Shown here: one piece after another, positions 38,658-52,395 of the stretch
Numbering within the stretch: position 1 is the first letter of the stretch
Layout: each line of letters begins with the position of its first letter
Notes under the pieces: generated by a model
What the model was told of the DNA's origin: nothing
What the model saw: only the letters and a program-made list of their open reading frames with translations
Databases searched by the model: none
NCBI GenBank assembly: GCA_032622095.1
Contig: CP136064.1
Coordinates: forward strand, 1,242,001-1,306,000
Source: Siphonodentalium dalli
Lineage: Eukaryota > Mollusca > Scaphopoda > Gadilida > Siphonodentaliidae
Length of the DNA: 64,000 bases
Direction of reading: 5' to 3'
Program-made: the position numbers and the translations under genes

Positions 38658-40489
38658 ATGGTGGAGTACGGTTGGATATTTTCAATTTGGCACATGTTTC
38701 TCCATACCGCGCCATGTCAAATCTGGCCATATCCGAATCGGGTTGTCATTTACAATGACTGCAGAAAATATATATCTTCATGGTGGAATGCAAATGTATG
38801 TTTAAAGGAACAGATGTATCTCAACTTAAAGGGACATAAGTAACACAGTCACCAACTTAAAGGGGTATCTGCTATAGACTGGTTCCATGGTGGAGTACTG
38901 TTGGATATTTTCAATTTGGCGCATGTTTCTCCCTACCGCGCCATGTCAAATCTGGCCATATCCGAATCGGGTTGTCATTTACAATGACTACAGAAAATAA
39001 ATATCTTCATGTTGGAATGCAAATGTATGTTTAAAGGAACAGATGTATCTCAACTTAAAGGGACATAAGTAACACAGTCACCAACTTAAAGGGGTATCTG
39101 CTATAGACTGGTTCCATGGTGGAGTACGGTTGGATATTTTCAATTTGGCGCATGTTTCTCCATACCGCGCAATGTCAAATCTGGCCATATCCGAATCGGG
39201 TTGTCATTTACAATGACTGCAGAAAATATATATCTTCATGGTGGAATGCAAATGTATGTTTAAAGGAACAGATGTATCTCAACTTAAACGGACATAAGTA
39301 ACACAGTCACCAACTTAAAGGGGTATCTGCTATAGACTGGTTCCATGGTGGAGTACGGTTGGATATTTTCAATTTGGCGCATGTTTCTCCATACTGCGCC
39401 ATGTCAAATCTGGCCCTATCCGAATCGGGTTGTCATTTACAATGACTGCAGAAAATATATATCTTCATGGTGGAATGCAAATGTATGTTTAAAGGAACAG
39501 ATGTATCTCAACTTAAAGGGACATAAGTAACACAGTCACCAACTTTAAGGGGTATCTGCTATAGACTGGTTCCATGGTGGAGTACGGTTGGATATTTTCA
39601 ATTTGGCGCATGTTTCTCCATACCGCGCCATGTCAAATCTGGCCATATCCGAATCGGGTTGTCATTTACAATGACTGCAGAAAATATATATCTTCATGTT
39701 GGAATGCAAATGTATGTTTAAAGGAACAGATGTATCTCAACTTAAAGGGACATAAGTAACACAGTCACCAATATTAAGGGGTATCTGCTATAGACTGGTT
39801 CCATGGTGGAGTACGGTTGGATATTTTCAATTTGGCGCATGTTTCTCCATATCGCGCCATGTCAAATCTGGCCATATCCGAATCGGGTTGTCATTTACAA
39901 TGACTGCAGAAAATATATATCTTCATGTTGGAATGCAAATGTATGTTTAAAGGAACAGATGTATCTCAACTTAAAGGGACATAAGTAACACCGTCACCAA
40001 CTTTAAGGGGTATCTGCTATAGACTGGTTACATGGTGGAGTACGGTTGGATATTTGCAATTTTGCGCATGTTTCTCCATACCGCGACATGTCAAATCTGG
40101 CCATATCCGAATCGGGTTGTCATTTACATTGACTGCAGAAAATATATATCTTCATGTTGGAATGCAAATGTATGTTTAAAGGAACAGATGTATCTCAATT
40201 TAAAGGGACATAAGTAACACAGTCACCAACTTTAAGGGGTATCTGCTATAGACTGGTTACATGGTGGAGTACGGTTGGATATTTTCAATTTTGCGCATGT
40301 TTCTCCATACCGCGCCATGTCAAATCTGGCCATATCCGAATCGGGTTGTCATTTACAATGACTACAGAAAATAAATATCTTCATGTTGGAATGCAAATGT
40401 ATGTTTAAAGGAACAGATGTATCTCAACTTAAAGGGACATAAGTAACACAGTCACCAACTGAAAGGGGTATCTGCTATAGACTGGTTCC
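38658..40489 (+). repeat. 8-monomer HOR, copy 1 (1,832 bp)
   Basis: The order is m with TTGGCACATG, f, z (CGCGCAATG, TTAAACGG), g with ATACTGCGCC, h', i, j and a chimeric eighth monomer (40261). The unit repeats immediately at 40490. The eighth monomer begins as the k type (CAATTTTGCGC) and ends as the f type with AACTGAAAGG that stands just before 38658. It is exactly the junction expected if unequal exchange between those two positions created the eight-monomer duplication. Confidence 0.93.
40261..40489 (+). repeat. Junction monomer of the 8-mer duplication (k/f chimera)
   Basis: The 5' part is k type (CAATTTTGCGC, following GGTTAC). The 3' part is f type, with ACTACAG, AATAAATATC and the rare AACTGAAAGG otherwise seen only at about 32903 and 38627. 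The next monomer is the rare TTGGCACATG type that follows AACTGAAAGG at 38658. Exchange between the k-type position and the f at 38429 yields exactly the eight-monomer duplication present. Confidence 0.9.
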
Positions 40490-42321
40490 ATGGTGGAGTA
40501 CGGTTGGATATTTTCAATTTGGCACATGTTTCTCCATACCGCGCCATGTCAAATCTGGCCATATCCGAATCGGGTTGTCATTTACAATGACTGCAGAAAA
40601 TATATATCTTCATGGTGGAATGCAAATGTATGTTTAAAGGAACAGATGTATCTCAACTTAAAGGGACATAAGTAACACAGTCACCAACTTAAAGGGGTAT
40701 CTGCTATAGACTGGTTCCATGGTGGAGTACTGTTGGATATTTTCAATTTGGCGCATGTTTCTCCCTACCGCGCCATGTCAAATCTGGCCATATCCGAATC
40801 GGGTTGTCATTTACAATGACTACAGAAAATAAATATCTTCATGTTGGAATGCAAATGTATGTTTAAAGGAACAGATGTATCTCAACTTAAAGGGACATAA
40901 GTAACACAGTCACCAACTTAAAGGGGTATCTGCTATAGACTGGTTCCATGGTGGAGTACGGTTGGATATTTTCAATTTGGCGCATGTTTCTCCATACCGC
41001 GCAATGTCAAATCTGGCCATATCCGAATCGGGTTGTCATTTACAATGACTGCAGAAAATATATATCTTCATGGTGGAATGCAAATGTATGTTTAAAGGAA
41101 CAGATGTATCTCAACTTAAACGGACATAAGTAACACAGTCACCAACTTAAAGGGGTATCTGCTATAGACTGGTTCCATGGTGGAGTACGGTTGGATATTT
41201 TCAATTTGGCGCATGTTTCTCCATACTGCGCCATGTCAAATCTGGCCCTATCCGAATCGGGTTGTCATTTACAATGACTGCAGAAAATATATATCTTCAT
41301 GGTGGAATGCAAATGTATGTTTAAAGGAACAGATGTATCTCAACTTAAAGGGACATAAGTAACACAGTCACCAACTTTAAGGGGTATCTGCTATAGACTG
41401 GTTCCATGGTGGAGTACGGTTGGATATTTTCAATTTGGCGCATGTTTCTCCATACCGCGCCATGTCAAATCTGGCCATATCCGAATCGGGTTGTCATTTA
41501 CAATGACTGCAGAAAATATATATCTTCATGTTGGAATGCAAATGTATGTTTAAAGGAACAGATGTATCTCAACTTAAAGGGACATAAGTAACACAGTCAC
41601 CAATATTAAGGGGTATCTGCTATAGACTGGTTCCATGGTGGAGTACGGTTGGATATTTTCAATTTGGCGCATGTTTCTCCATATCGCGCCATGTCAAATC
41701 TGGCCATATCCGAATCGGGTTGTCATTTACAATGACTGCAGAAAATATATATCTTCATGTTGGAATGCAAATGTATGTTTAAAGGAACAGATGTATCTCA
41801 ACTTAAAGGGACATAAGTAACACCGTCACCAACTTTAAGGGGTATCTGCTATAGACTGGTTACATGGTGGAGTACGGTTGGATATTTGCAATTTTGCGCA
41901 TGTTTCTCCATACCGCGACATGTCAAATCTGGCCATATCCGAATCGGGTTGTCATTTACATTGACTGCAGAAAATATATATCTTCATGTTGGAATGCAAA
42001 TGTATGTTTAAAGGAACAGATGTATCTCAATTTAAAGGGACATAAGTAACACAGTCACCAACTTTAAGGGGTATCTGCTATAGACTGGTTACATGGTGGA
42101 GTACGGTTGGATATTTTCAATTTTGCGCATGTTTCTCCATACCGCGCCATGTCAAATCTGGCCATATCCGAATCGGGTTGTCATTTACAATGACTGCAGA
42201 AAATAAATATCTTCATGTTGGAATGCAAATGTATGTTTAAAGGAACAGATGTATCTCAACTTAAAGGAACATAGGTAACACAGTCACCAACTTAAAGAGG
42301 TGTCTGATTTAGACTGGTTCC
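40490..42321 (+). repeat. 8-monomer HOR, copy 2 (1,832 bp)
   Basis: Second copy, again starting with the rare TTGGCACATG monomer. The eighth monomer (42093) is here the normal k' type (AAAGGAACATAGG, AAAGAGGTGTC) leading into w, as in the parental order. Only the junction monomer of copy 1 is chimeric, so the duplication's breakpoint can be placed inside one monomer. Confidence 0.93.
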
Positions 42322-44382
42322 ATGGTGGAGTACGGTTGGATATTTTCTATTTGGCGCATGTTTCTCCATACCGCGCCATGTCAAATCTGGCCCTATCCGA
42401 TTCGGGTTGTCATTTACAATGACTGCAGAAAATATATATCTTCATGGTGGAATGCAAATGTATGTTTAAAGAAACAGATGTATCTCAACTTAAAGGGACA
42501 TAAGTAGCACAGTCACCAACTTTAAGGGGTATCTGCTATAGACTGGTTCCATGGTGGAGTACTGTTGGATATTTTCAATTTGGCGCATGTTTCTCCCTAC
42601 CGCGCCATGTCAAATCTGGCCATATCCGAATCGGGTTGTCATTTACAATGACTACAGAAAATAAATATCTTCATGTTGGAATGCAAATGTATGTTTAAAG
42701 GAACAGATGTATCTCAACTTAAAGGGACATAAGTAACACAGTCACCAACTTTAAGGGGTATCTGCTATAGACTGGTTCCATGGTGGAGTACGGTTGGATA
42801 TTTTCAATTTGGTGCATGTTTTTCCATACCGCGCCATGTCAAATCTGGCCATATCCGAATCGGGTTGTCATTTACAATGACTACAGAAAATAAATATCTT
42901 CATGTTGGAAAGCAAATGTATGTTTAAAGGAACAGATGTATCTCAACTTAAAGGGACATAAGTAACACAGTCACCAACTTAAAGGGGTATCTGCTATAGA
43001 CTGGTTCCATGGTGGAGTACGGTTGGATATTTTCAATTTGGCGCATGTTTCTCCATACCGCGCCATGTCAAATCTGGCCATATCCGAATCGGGTTGTCAT
43101 TTACAATGACTGCAGAAAATATATATCTTCATGGTGGAATGCAAATGTATGTTTAAAGGAACAGATGTATCTCAACTTAAAGGGACATAAGTAACACAGT
43201 CACCAACTTAAAGGGGTATCTGCTATAGACTGGTTCCATGGTGGAGTACGGTTGGATATTTTCAATTTGGTGCATGTTTCTCCATACCGCGCCATGTCAA
43301 ATCTGGCCATATCCGAATCGGGTTGTCATTTACAATGACTACAGAAAATAAATATCTTCATGTTGGAATGCAAATGTATGTTTAAAGAAACAGATGTATC
43401 TCAACTTAAAGGGACATAAGTAACACAGTCACCAACTTTAAGGGGTATCTGCTATAGACTGGTTCCATGGTGGAGTACTGTTGCATATTTTCAATTTGGC
43501 GCATGTTTTTCCATACCGCGCCATGTCAAATCTGGCCATATCCGAATCGGGTTGTCATTTTCAATGACTACAGAAAATAAATATCTTCATGTTGGAATGC
43601 AAATGTATGTTTAAAGGAACAGATGTATCTCAACTTAAAGGGACATAAGTAACACAGTCACCAACTTAAAGGGGTATCTGCTATAGACTGGTTCCATGGT
43701 GGAGTACGGTTGGATATTTTCAATTTGGCGCATGTTTCTCCATACCGCGCCATGTCAAATCTGGCCATATCCGAATCGGGTTGTCATTTACAATGACTGC
43801 AGAAAATATATATCTTCATGGTGGAATGCAAATGTATGTTTAAAGGAACAGATGTATCTCATCTTAAAGGGACATAAGTAACACAGTCACCAACTTAAAG
43901 GGGTATCTGCTATAGACTGGTTCCATGGTGGAGTACGGTTGGATATTTTCAATTTGGCGCATGTTTCTCCATACCGCGCCATGTCAAATCTGGCCCTATC
44001 CGAATCGGGTTGTCATTTACCATGACTGCAGAAAATATATATCTTCATGGTGGAATGCAAATGTATGTTTAAAGGAACAGATGTATCTCAACTTAAAGGG
44101 ACATAAGTAACACAGTCACCAACTTTAAGGGGTATCTGCTATAGACTGGTTCCATGGTGGAGTACGGTTGGATATTTTCAATTTGGAGCATGTTTCTCCA
44201 TACCGCGCCATGTCAAATCTGGCCATATCCGAATCGGGTTGTCATTTACAATGACTGCAGAAAATAAATATCTTCATGTTGGAATGCAAATGAATGTTTG
44301 AAGGAACAGATGTATCTCAACTTAAAGGGACATAAGTAACACCGTCACCAACTTTAAGGGGTATCTGCTATAGACTGGTTAC
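41864..44382 (+). repeat. 11-monomer HOR, copy 1 (2,519 bp)
   Basis: The order is j-k'-w-f-l2-m-n-o-bb-p'-a'. Here bb is an open monomer with CTCATCTTAAAGG (43696), p' has CCCTATCC and TTTACCATGAC (43925), and a' is the GGAGCATG and GAATGTTTGAAGG monomer, with ATGGTGG rather than ATGATGG (44154). The monomer at 42551, which in the 16-mer would be x, has CCCTACCGCGCC and CATATCCG, i.e. an f-like version lacking both x markers. The unit overlaps the last two monomers of the preceding 8-mer. Confidence 0.9.
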
Positions 44383-46901
44383 ATGGTGGAGTACGGTTGG
44401 ATATTTGCAATTTTGCGCATGTTTCTCCATACCGCGACATGTCAAATCTGGCCATATCCGAATCGGGTTGTCATTTACATTGACTGCAGAAAATATATAT
44501 CTTCATGTTGGAATGCAAATGTATGTTTAAAGGAACAGATGTATCTCAATTTAAAGGGACATAAGTAACACAGTCACCAACTTTAAGGGGTATCTGCTAT
44601 AGACTGGTTACATGGTGGAGTACGGTTGGATATTTTCAATTTTGCGCATGTTTCTCCATACCGCGCCATGTCAAATCTGGCCATATCCGAATCGGGTTGT
44701 CATTTACAATGACTGCAGAAAATAAATATCTTCATGTTGGAATGCAAATGTATGTTTAAAGGAACAGATGTATCTCAACTTAAAGGAACATAGGTAACAC
44801 AGTCACCAACTTAAAGAGGTGTCTGATTTAGACTGGTTCCATGGTGGAGTACGGTTGGATATTTTCTATTTGGCGCATGTTTCTCCATACCGCGCCATGT
44901 CAAATCTGGCCCTATCCGATTCGGGTTGTCATTTACAATGACTGCAGAAAATATATATCTTCATGGTGGAATGCAAATGTATGTTTAAAGAAACAGATGT
45001 ATCTCAACTTAAAGGGACATAAGTAGCACAGTCACCAACTTTAAGGGGTTTCTGCTATAGACTGGTTCCATGGTGGAGTACTGTTGGATATTTTCAATTT
45101 GGCGCATGTTTCTCCCTACCGCGCCATGTCAAATCTGGCCATATCCGAATCGGGTTGTCATTTACAATGACTACAGAAAATAAATATCTTCATGTTGGAA
45201 TGCAAATGTATGTTTAAAGGAACAGATGTATCTCAACTTAAAGGGACATAAGTAACACAGTCACCAACTTTAAGGGGTATCTGCTATAGACTGGTTCCAT
45301 GGTGGAGTACGGTTGGATATTTTCAATTTGGTGCATGTTTTTCCATACCGCGCCATGTCAAATCTGGCCATATCCGAATCGGGTTGTCATTTACAATGAC
45401 TACAGAAAATAAATATCTTCATGTTGGAAAGCAAATGTATGTTTAAAGGAACAGATGTATCTCAACTTAAAGGGACATAAGTAACACAGTCACCAACTTA
45501 AAGGGGTATCTGCTATAGACTGGTTCCATGGTGGAGTACGGTTGGATATTTTCAATTTGGCGCATGTTTCTCCATACCGCGCCATGTCAAATCTGGCCAT
45601 ATCCGAATCGGGTTGTCATTTACAATGACTGCAGAAAATATATATCTTCATGGTGGAATGCAAATGTATGTTTAAAGGAACAGATGTATCTCAACTTAAA
45701 GGGACATAAGTAACACAGTCACCAACTTAAAGGGGTATCTGCTATAGACTGGTTCCATGGTGGAGTACGGTTGGATATTTTCAATTTGGTGCATGTTTCT
45801 CCATACCGCGCCATGTCAAATCTGGCCATATCCGAATCGGGTTGTCATTTACAATGACTACAGAAAATAAATATCTTCATGTTGGAATGCAAATGTATGT
45901 TTAAAGAAACAGATGTATCTCAACTTAAAGGGACATAAGTAACACAGTCACCAACTTTAAGGGGTATCTGCTATAGACTGGTTCCATGGTGGAGTACTGT
46001 TGCATATTTTCAATTTGGCGCATGTTTTTCCATACCGCGCCATGTCAAATCTGGCCATATCCGAATCGGGTTGTCATTTTCAATGACTACAGAAAATAAA
46101 TATCTTCATGTTGGAATGCAAATGTATGTTTAAAGGAACAGATGTATCTCAACTTAAAGGGACATAAGTAACACAGTCACCAACTTAAAGGGGTATCTGC
46201 TATAGACTGGTTCCATGGTGGAGTACGGTTGGATATTTTCAATTTGGCGCATGTTTCTCCATACCGCGCCATGTCAAATCTGGCCATATCCGAATCGGGT
46301 TGTCATTTACAATGACTGCAGAAAATATATATCTTCATGGTGGAATGCAAATGTATGTTTAAAGGAACAGATGTATCTCATCTTAAAGGGACATAAGTAA
46401 CACAGTCACCAACTTAAAGGGGTATCTGCTATAGACTGGTTCCATGGTGGAGTACGGTTGGATATTTTCAATTTGGCGCATGTTTCTCCATACCGCGCCA
46501 TGACAAATCTGGCCCTATCCGAATCGGGTTGTCATTTACCATGACTGCAGAAAATATATATCTTCATGGTGGAATGCAAATGTATGTTTAAAGGAACAGA
46601 TGTATCTCAACTTAAAGGGACATAAGTAACACAGTCACCAACTTTAAGGGGTATCTGCTATAGACTGGTTCCATGGTGGAGTACGGTTGGATATTTTCAA
46701 TTTGGAGCATGTTTCTCCATACCGCGCCATGTCAAATCTGGCCATATCCGAATCGGGTTGTCATTTACAATGACTGCAGAAAATAAATATCTTCATGTTG
46801 GAATGCAAATGAATGTTTGAAGGAACAGATGTATCTCAACTTAAAGGGACATAAGTAACACCGTCACCAACTTTAAGGGGTATCTGCTATAGACTGGTTA
46901 C
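44383..46901 (+). repeat. 11-monomer HOR, copy 2 (2,519 bp)
   Basis: The same order as copy 1 at exactly 2,519 bp. At 44383 the j monomer follows a' instead of its usual neighbour i. Monomers a' and i share the same 3' end (ACACCGTC, CTTTAAGG, GGTTAC), so exchange between them leaves no visible scar. Private changes are AAGGGGTTTCTG (about 45045) and CCATGACAAATC (about 46498), the latter placing a TGA in the 61-codon frame. Confidence 0.9.
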
Positions 46902-49648
46902 ATGGTGGAGTACGGTTGGATATTTTCAATTTTGCGCATGTTTCTCCATACCGCGCCATGTAAAATCTGGCCATATCCGAATCGGGTTGTCATTTACAAT
47001 GACTGCAGAAAATAAATATCTTTATGTTGGAATGCAAATGTATGTTTAAAGGAACAGATGTATCTCAACTTAAAGGGACATAAGTAACACAGTCACCAAC
47101 TTAAAGAGGTGTCTGATTTAGACTGGTTCCATGGTGGAGTACGGTTGGATATTTTCTATTTAGCGCATGTTTCTCCATACCGCGCCATGTCAAATCTGGC
47201 CTTATCCGAATCGGGTTGTCATTTACAATGACTACAGAAAATAAATATCTTCATGTTGGAATGCAAATGTATGTTTAGAGGAACAGATGTATCTCAACTT
47301 AAAGGGACATAAGTAACACAGTCACCAACTTTAAGGGGTATCTGCTATAGACTGGTTCCATGGTGGAGTACGGTTGGATATTTACTATTTGGCGCATGTT
47401 TCTCCATACCGCGCCATGTCAAATCTGGCCATATCCGAATCGGGTTGTCATTTACAATGACTACAGAAAATAAATATCTTCATGTTGGAATGCAAATGTA
47501 TGTTTAAAGGAACAGATGTATCTCAACTTAAAGGGACATAAGTAACACAGTCACCAACTTAAAGGGGTATCTGCTATAGACTGGTTCCATGGTGGAGTAC
47601 GGTTGGATATTTTCAATTTGGCGCATGTTTCTCCATACCGCGCCATGTCAAATCTGGCCATATCCGAATCGGGTTGTCATTTACAATGACTGCAGAAAAT
47701 ATATATCTTCATGTTGGAATGCAAATGTATGTTTAAAGGAACAGATGTATCTCAACTTAAAGGGACATAAGTAACACAGTCACCAACTTTAAGGGGTATC
47801 TGCTATAGACTGGTTACATGGTGGAGTACGGTTGGATATTTTCAATTATGCGCATGTTTCTCCATACCGCGCCATGTCAAATCTGGCCATATCCGAATCG
47901 GGTTGTCATTTACAATGACTGCAGAAAATAAATATCTTCATGTTGGATTCAAATGTATGTTTAAAGGAACAGATGTATCTCAACTTAAAGGAACATAAGT
48001 AACACAGTCACCAACTTAAAGAGGTGTCTGATTTAGACTGGTTCCATGGTGGAGTACGGTTGGATATTTTCTATTTGGCGCATGTTTCTCCATACCGCGC
48101 CATGTCAAATCTGGCCATATCCGAATCGGGTTGTCATTTACAATGACAACAGAAAATAAATATCTTCATGTTGGAATGCAAATGTATGTTTAAAGGAACA
48201 GATGTATCTCAACTTAAAGGGACATAAGTAACACAGTCACCAACTTTAAGGGGTATCTGCTATAGACTGGTTCCATGGTGGAGTACGGTTGGATATTTTC
48301 TATTTGGCGCATGTTTCTCCATACTGCGCCATGTCAAATCTGGCCATATCCGAATCGGGTTGTCATTTACAATGACTACAGAAAATAAATATCTTCATGT
48401 TGGAATGCAAATGTATGTTTAAAGAAACAGATGTATCTCAACTTAAAGGAACATAAGTAACACAGTCACCAACTTTAAGGGGTATCTGCTATAGACTGGT
48501 TCCATGGTGGAGTACTGTTGGATATTTTCAATTTGGCGCATGTTTCTCCCTACCGCGCCATGTCAAATCTGGCCATATCCGAATCGGGTTGTCATTTACA
48601 ATGACTACAGAAAATAAATATCTTCATGTTGGAATGCAAATGTATGTTTAAAGGAACAGATGTATCTCAACTTAAAGGGACATAAGTAACACAGTCACCA
48701 ACTTAAAGGGGTATCTGATATAGACTGGTTCCATGGTGGAGTACGGTTGGATATTTTCAATTTGGCGCATGTTTCTCCATACCGCGCCATGTCAAATCTG
48801 GCCATATCCGAATCGGGTTGTCATTTACAATGACTGCAGAAAATATATATCTTCATGGTGGAATGCAAATGTATGTTTAAAGGAACAGATGTATCTCAAC
48901 TTAAAGGGACATAAGTAACACAGTCACCAACTTAAAGGGGTATCTGCTATAGACTGGTTCCATGGTGGAGTACTGTTGGATATTTTCAATTTGGCGCATG
49001 TTTCTCCCTACCGCGCCATGTCAAATCTGGCCATATCCGAATCGGGTTGTCATTTACAATGACTACAGAAAATAAATATCTTCATGTTGGAATGCAAATG
49101 TATGTTTAAAGGAACAGATGTATCTCAACTTAAAGGGACATAAGTAACACAGTCACCAACTTAAAGGGGTATCTGCTATAGACTGGTTCCATGGTGGAGT
49201 ACGGTTGGATATTTTCAATTTGGCGCATGTTTCTCCATACCGCGCAATGTCAAATCTGGCCATATCCGAATCGGGTTGTCATTTACAATGACTGCAGAAA
49301 ATATATATCTTCATGGTGGAATGCAAATGTATGTTTAAAGGAACAGATGTATCTCAACTTAAAGGGACATAAGTAACACAGTCACCAACTTTAAGGGGTA
49401 TCTGCTATAGACTGGTTCCATGGTGGAGTACGGTTGGATATTTTCAATTTGGTGCATGTTTTTCCATACCGCGCCATGTCAAATCTGGCCATATCCGAAT
49501 CGGGTTGTCATTTACAATGACTACAGAAAATAAATATCTTCATGTTGGAAAGCAAATGTATGTTTAAAGGAACAGATGTATCTCAACTTAAAGGGACATA
49601 AGTAACACAGTCACCAACTTAAAGGGGTATCTGCTATAGACTGGTTCC
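46902..49648 (+). repeat. Twelve-monomer segment completing the first 18-mer
   Basis: The order is b (with TTTATGTTGG), c with GGCCTTATCC, d, cc (47589), dd (47818; CAATTATGCGC, 1 bp short), u' with TGACAACAG, aa, f, m (preceded by CTGATATAG), f, z' (49191: CGCGCAATG with normal TTAAAGGG) and l2. With 45528-46901 it forms an 18-monomer unit (45528-49648, 4,121 bp) whose next copy starts at 49649. Confidence 0.88.
47818..48045 (+). repeat. 228-bp dd monomer with an inherited 1-bp deletion
   Basis: TTGGATTCAAATG replaces TTGGAATGCAAATG near monomer positions 127-138. The same lesion occurs at 51939-52166, 53312-53539, 57433-57660 and 62928-63155, always with the same downstream AAAGGAACATAAG and AAAGAGGTGTC. 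Five copies of one rare event trace the spread of this segment through the right-hand third of the window. Confidence 0.92.
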
Positions 49649-52395
49649 ATGGTGGAGTACGGTTGGATATTTTCAATTTGGCGCATGTTTCTCCATACCG
49701 CGCCATGTCAAATCTGGCCATATCCGAATCGGGTTGTCATTTACAATGACTGCAGAAAATATATATCTTCATGGTGGAATGCAAATGTATGTTTAAAGGA
49801 ACAGATGTATCTCAACTTAAAGGGACATAAGTAACACAGTCACCAACTTAAAGGGGTATCTGCTATAGACTGGTTCCATGGTGGAGTACGGTTGGATATT
49901 TTCAATTTGGTGCATGTTTCTCCATACCGCGCCATGTCAAATCTGGCCATATCCGAATCGGGTTGTCATTTACAATGACTACAGAAAATAAATATCTTCA
50001 TGTTGGAATGCAAATGTATGTTTAAAGAAACAGATGTATCTCAACTTAAAGGGACATAAGTAACACAATCACCAACTTTAAGGGGTATCTGCTATAGACT
50101 GGTTCCATGGTGGAGTACTGTTGCATATTTTCAATTTGGCGCATGTTTTTCCATACCGCGCCATGTCAAATCTGGCCATATCCGAATCGGGTTGTCATTT
50201 TCAATGACTACAGAAAATAAATATCTTCATGTTGGAATGCAAATGTATGTTTAAAGGAACAGATGTATCTCAACTTAAAGGGACATAAGTAACACAGTCA
50301 CCAACTTAAAGGGGTATCTGCTATAGACTGGTTCCATGGTGGAGTACGGTTGGATATTTTCAATTTGGCGCATGTTTCTCCATACCGCGCCATGTCAAAT
50401 CTGGCCATATCCGAATCGGGTTGTCATTTACAATGACTGCAGAAAATATATATCTTCATGGTGGAATGCAAATGTATGTTTAAAGGAACAGATGTATCTC
50501 ATCTTAAAGGGACATAAGTAACACAGTCACCAACTTAAAGGGGTATCTGCTATAGACTGGTTCCATGGTGGAGTACGGTTGGATATTTTCAATTTGGCGC
50601 ATGTTTCTCCATACCGCGCCATGTCAAATCTGGCCCTATCCGAATCGGGTTGTCATTTACCATGACTGCAGAAAATATATATCTTCATGGTGGAATGCAA
50701 ATGTATGTTTAAAGGAACAGATGTATCTCAACTTAAAGGGACATAAGTAACACAGTCACCAACTTTAAGGGGTATCTGCTATAGACTGGTTCCATGGTGG
50801 AGTACGGTTGGATATTTTCAATTTGGAGCATGTTTCTCCATACCGCGCCATGTCAAATCTGGCCATATCCGAATCGGGTTGTCATTTACAATGACTGCAG
50901 AAAATAAATATCTTCATGTTGGAATGCAAATGAATGTTTGAAGGAACAGATGTATCTCAACTTAAAGGGACATAAGTAACACCGTCACCAACTTTAAGGG
51001 GTATCTGCTATAGACTGGTTACATGGTGGAGTACGGTTGGATATTTTCAATTTTGCGCATGTTTCTCCATACCGCGCCATGTAAAATCTGGCCATATCCG
51101 AATCGGGTTGTCATTTACAATGACTGCAGAAAATAAATATCTTCATGTTGGAATGCAAATGTATGTTTAAAGGAACAGATGTATCTCAACTTAAAGGGAC
51201 ATAAGTAACACAGTCACCAACTTAAAGAGGTGTCTGATTTAGACTGGTTCCATGGTGGAGTACGGTTGGATATTTTCTATTTAGCGCATGTTTCTCCATA
51301 CCGCGCCATGTCAAATCTGGCCTTATCCGAATCGGGTTGTCATTTACAATGACTACAGAAAATAAATATCTTCATGTTGGAATGCAAATGTATGTTTAGA
51401 GGAACAGATGTATCTCAACTTAAAGGGACATAAGTAACACAGTCACCAACTTTAAGGGGTATCTGCTATAGACTGGTTCCATGGTGGAGTACGGTTGGAT
51501 ATTTACTATTTGGCGCATGTTTCTCCATACCGCGCCATGTCAAATCTGGCCATATCCGAATCGGGTTGTCATTTACAATGACTACAGAAAATAAATATCT
51601 TCATGTTGGAATGCAAATGTATGTTTAAAGGAACAGATGTATCTCAACTTAAAGGGACATAAGTAACACAGTCACCAACTTAAAGGGGTATCTGCTATAG
51701 ACTGGTTCCATGGTGGAGTACGGTTGGATATTTTCAATTTGGCGCATGTTTCTCCATACCGCGCCATGTCAAATCTGGCCATATCCGAATCGGGTTGTCA
51801 TTTACAATGACTGCAGAAAATATATATCTTCATGTTGGAATGCAAATGTATGTTTAAAGGAACAGATGTATCTCAACTTAAAGGGACATAAGTAACACAG
51901 TCACCAACTTTAAGGGGTATCTGCTATAGACTGGTTACATGGTGGAGTACGGTTGGATATTTTCAATTATGCGCATGTTTCTCCATACCGCGCCATGTCA
52001 AATCTGGCCATATCCGAATCGGGTTGTCATTTACAATGACTGCAGAAAATAAATATCTTCATGTTGGATTCAAATGTATGTTTAAAGGAACAGATGTATC
52101 TCAACTTAAAGGAACATAAGTAACACAGTCACCAACTTAAAGAGGTGTCTGATTTAGACTGGTTCCATGGTGGAGTACGGTTGGATATTTTCTATTTGGC
52201 GCATGTTTCTCCATACCGCGCCATGTCAAATCTGGCCATATCCGAATCGGGTTGTCATTTACAATGACAACAGAAAATAAATATCTTCATGTTGGAATGC
52301 AAATGTATGTTTAAAGGAACAGATGTATCTCAACTTAAAGGGACATAAGTAACACAGTCACCAACTTAAAGGGGTATCTGCTATAGACTGGTTCC
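49649..52395 (+). repeat. 18-monomer HOR, copy 2, first 12 monomers
   Basis: m-n-o-bb-p'-a'-b-c-d-cc-dd-u', collinear with 45528-48274 at 4,121 bp, including GGCCTTATCC and the 228-bp dd monomer. The n monomer acquires ACACAATCACC (about 50065), which is then shared by every later n monomer (about 53270, 55559, 59222, 60597 and 62886) and so marks all right-hand material as derived from this lineage. The last u' ends in CTTAAAGG rather than CTTTAAGG and leads into the patched monomer at 52396 instead of aa. Confidence 0.88.
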
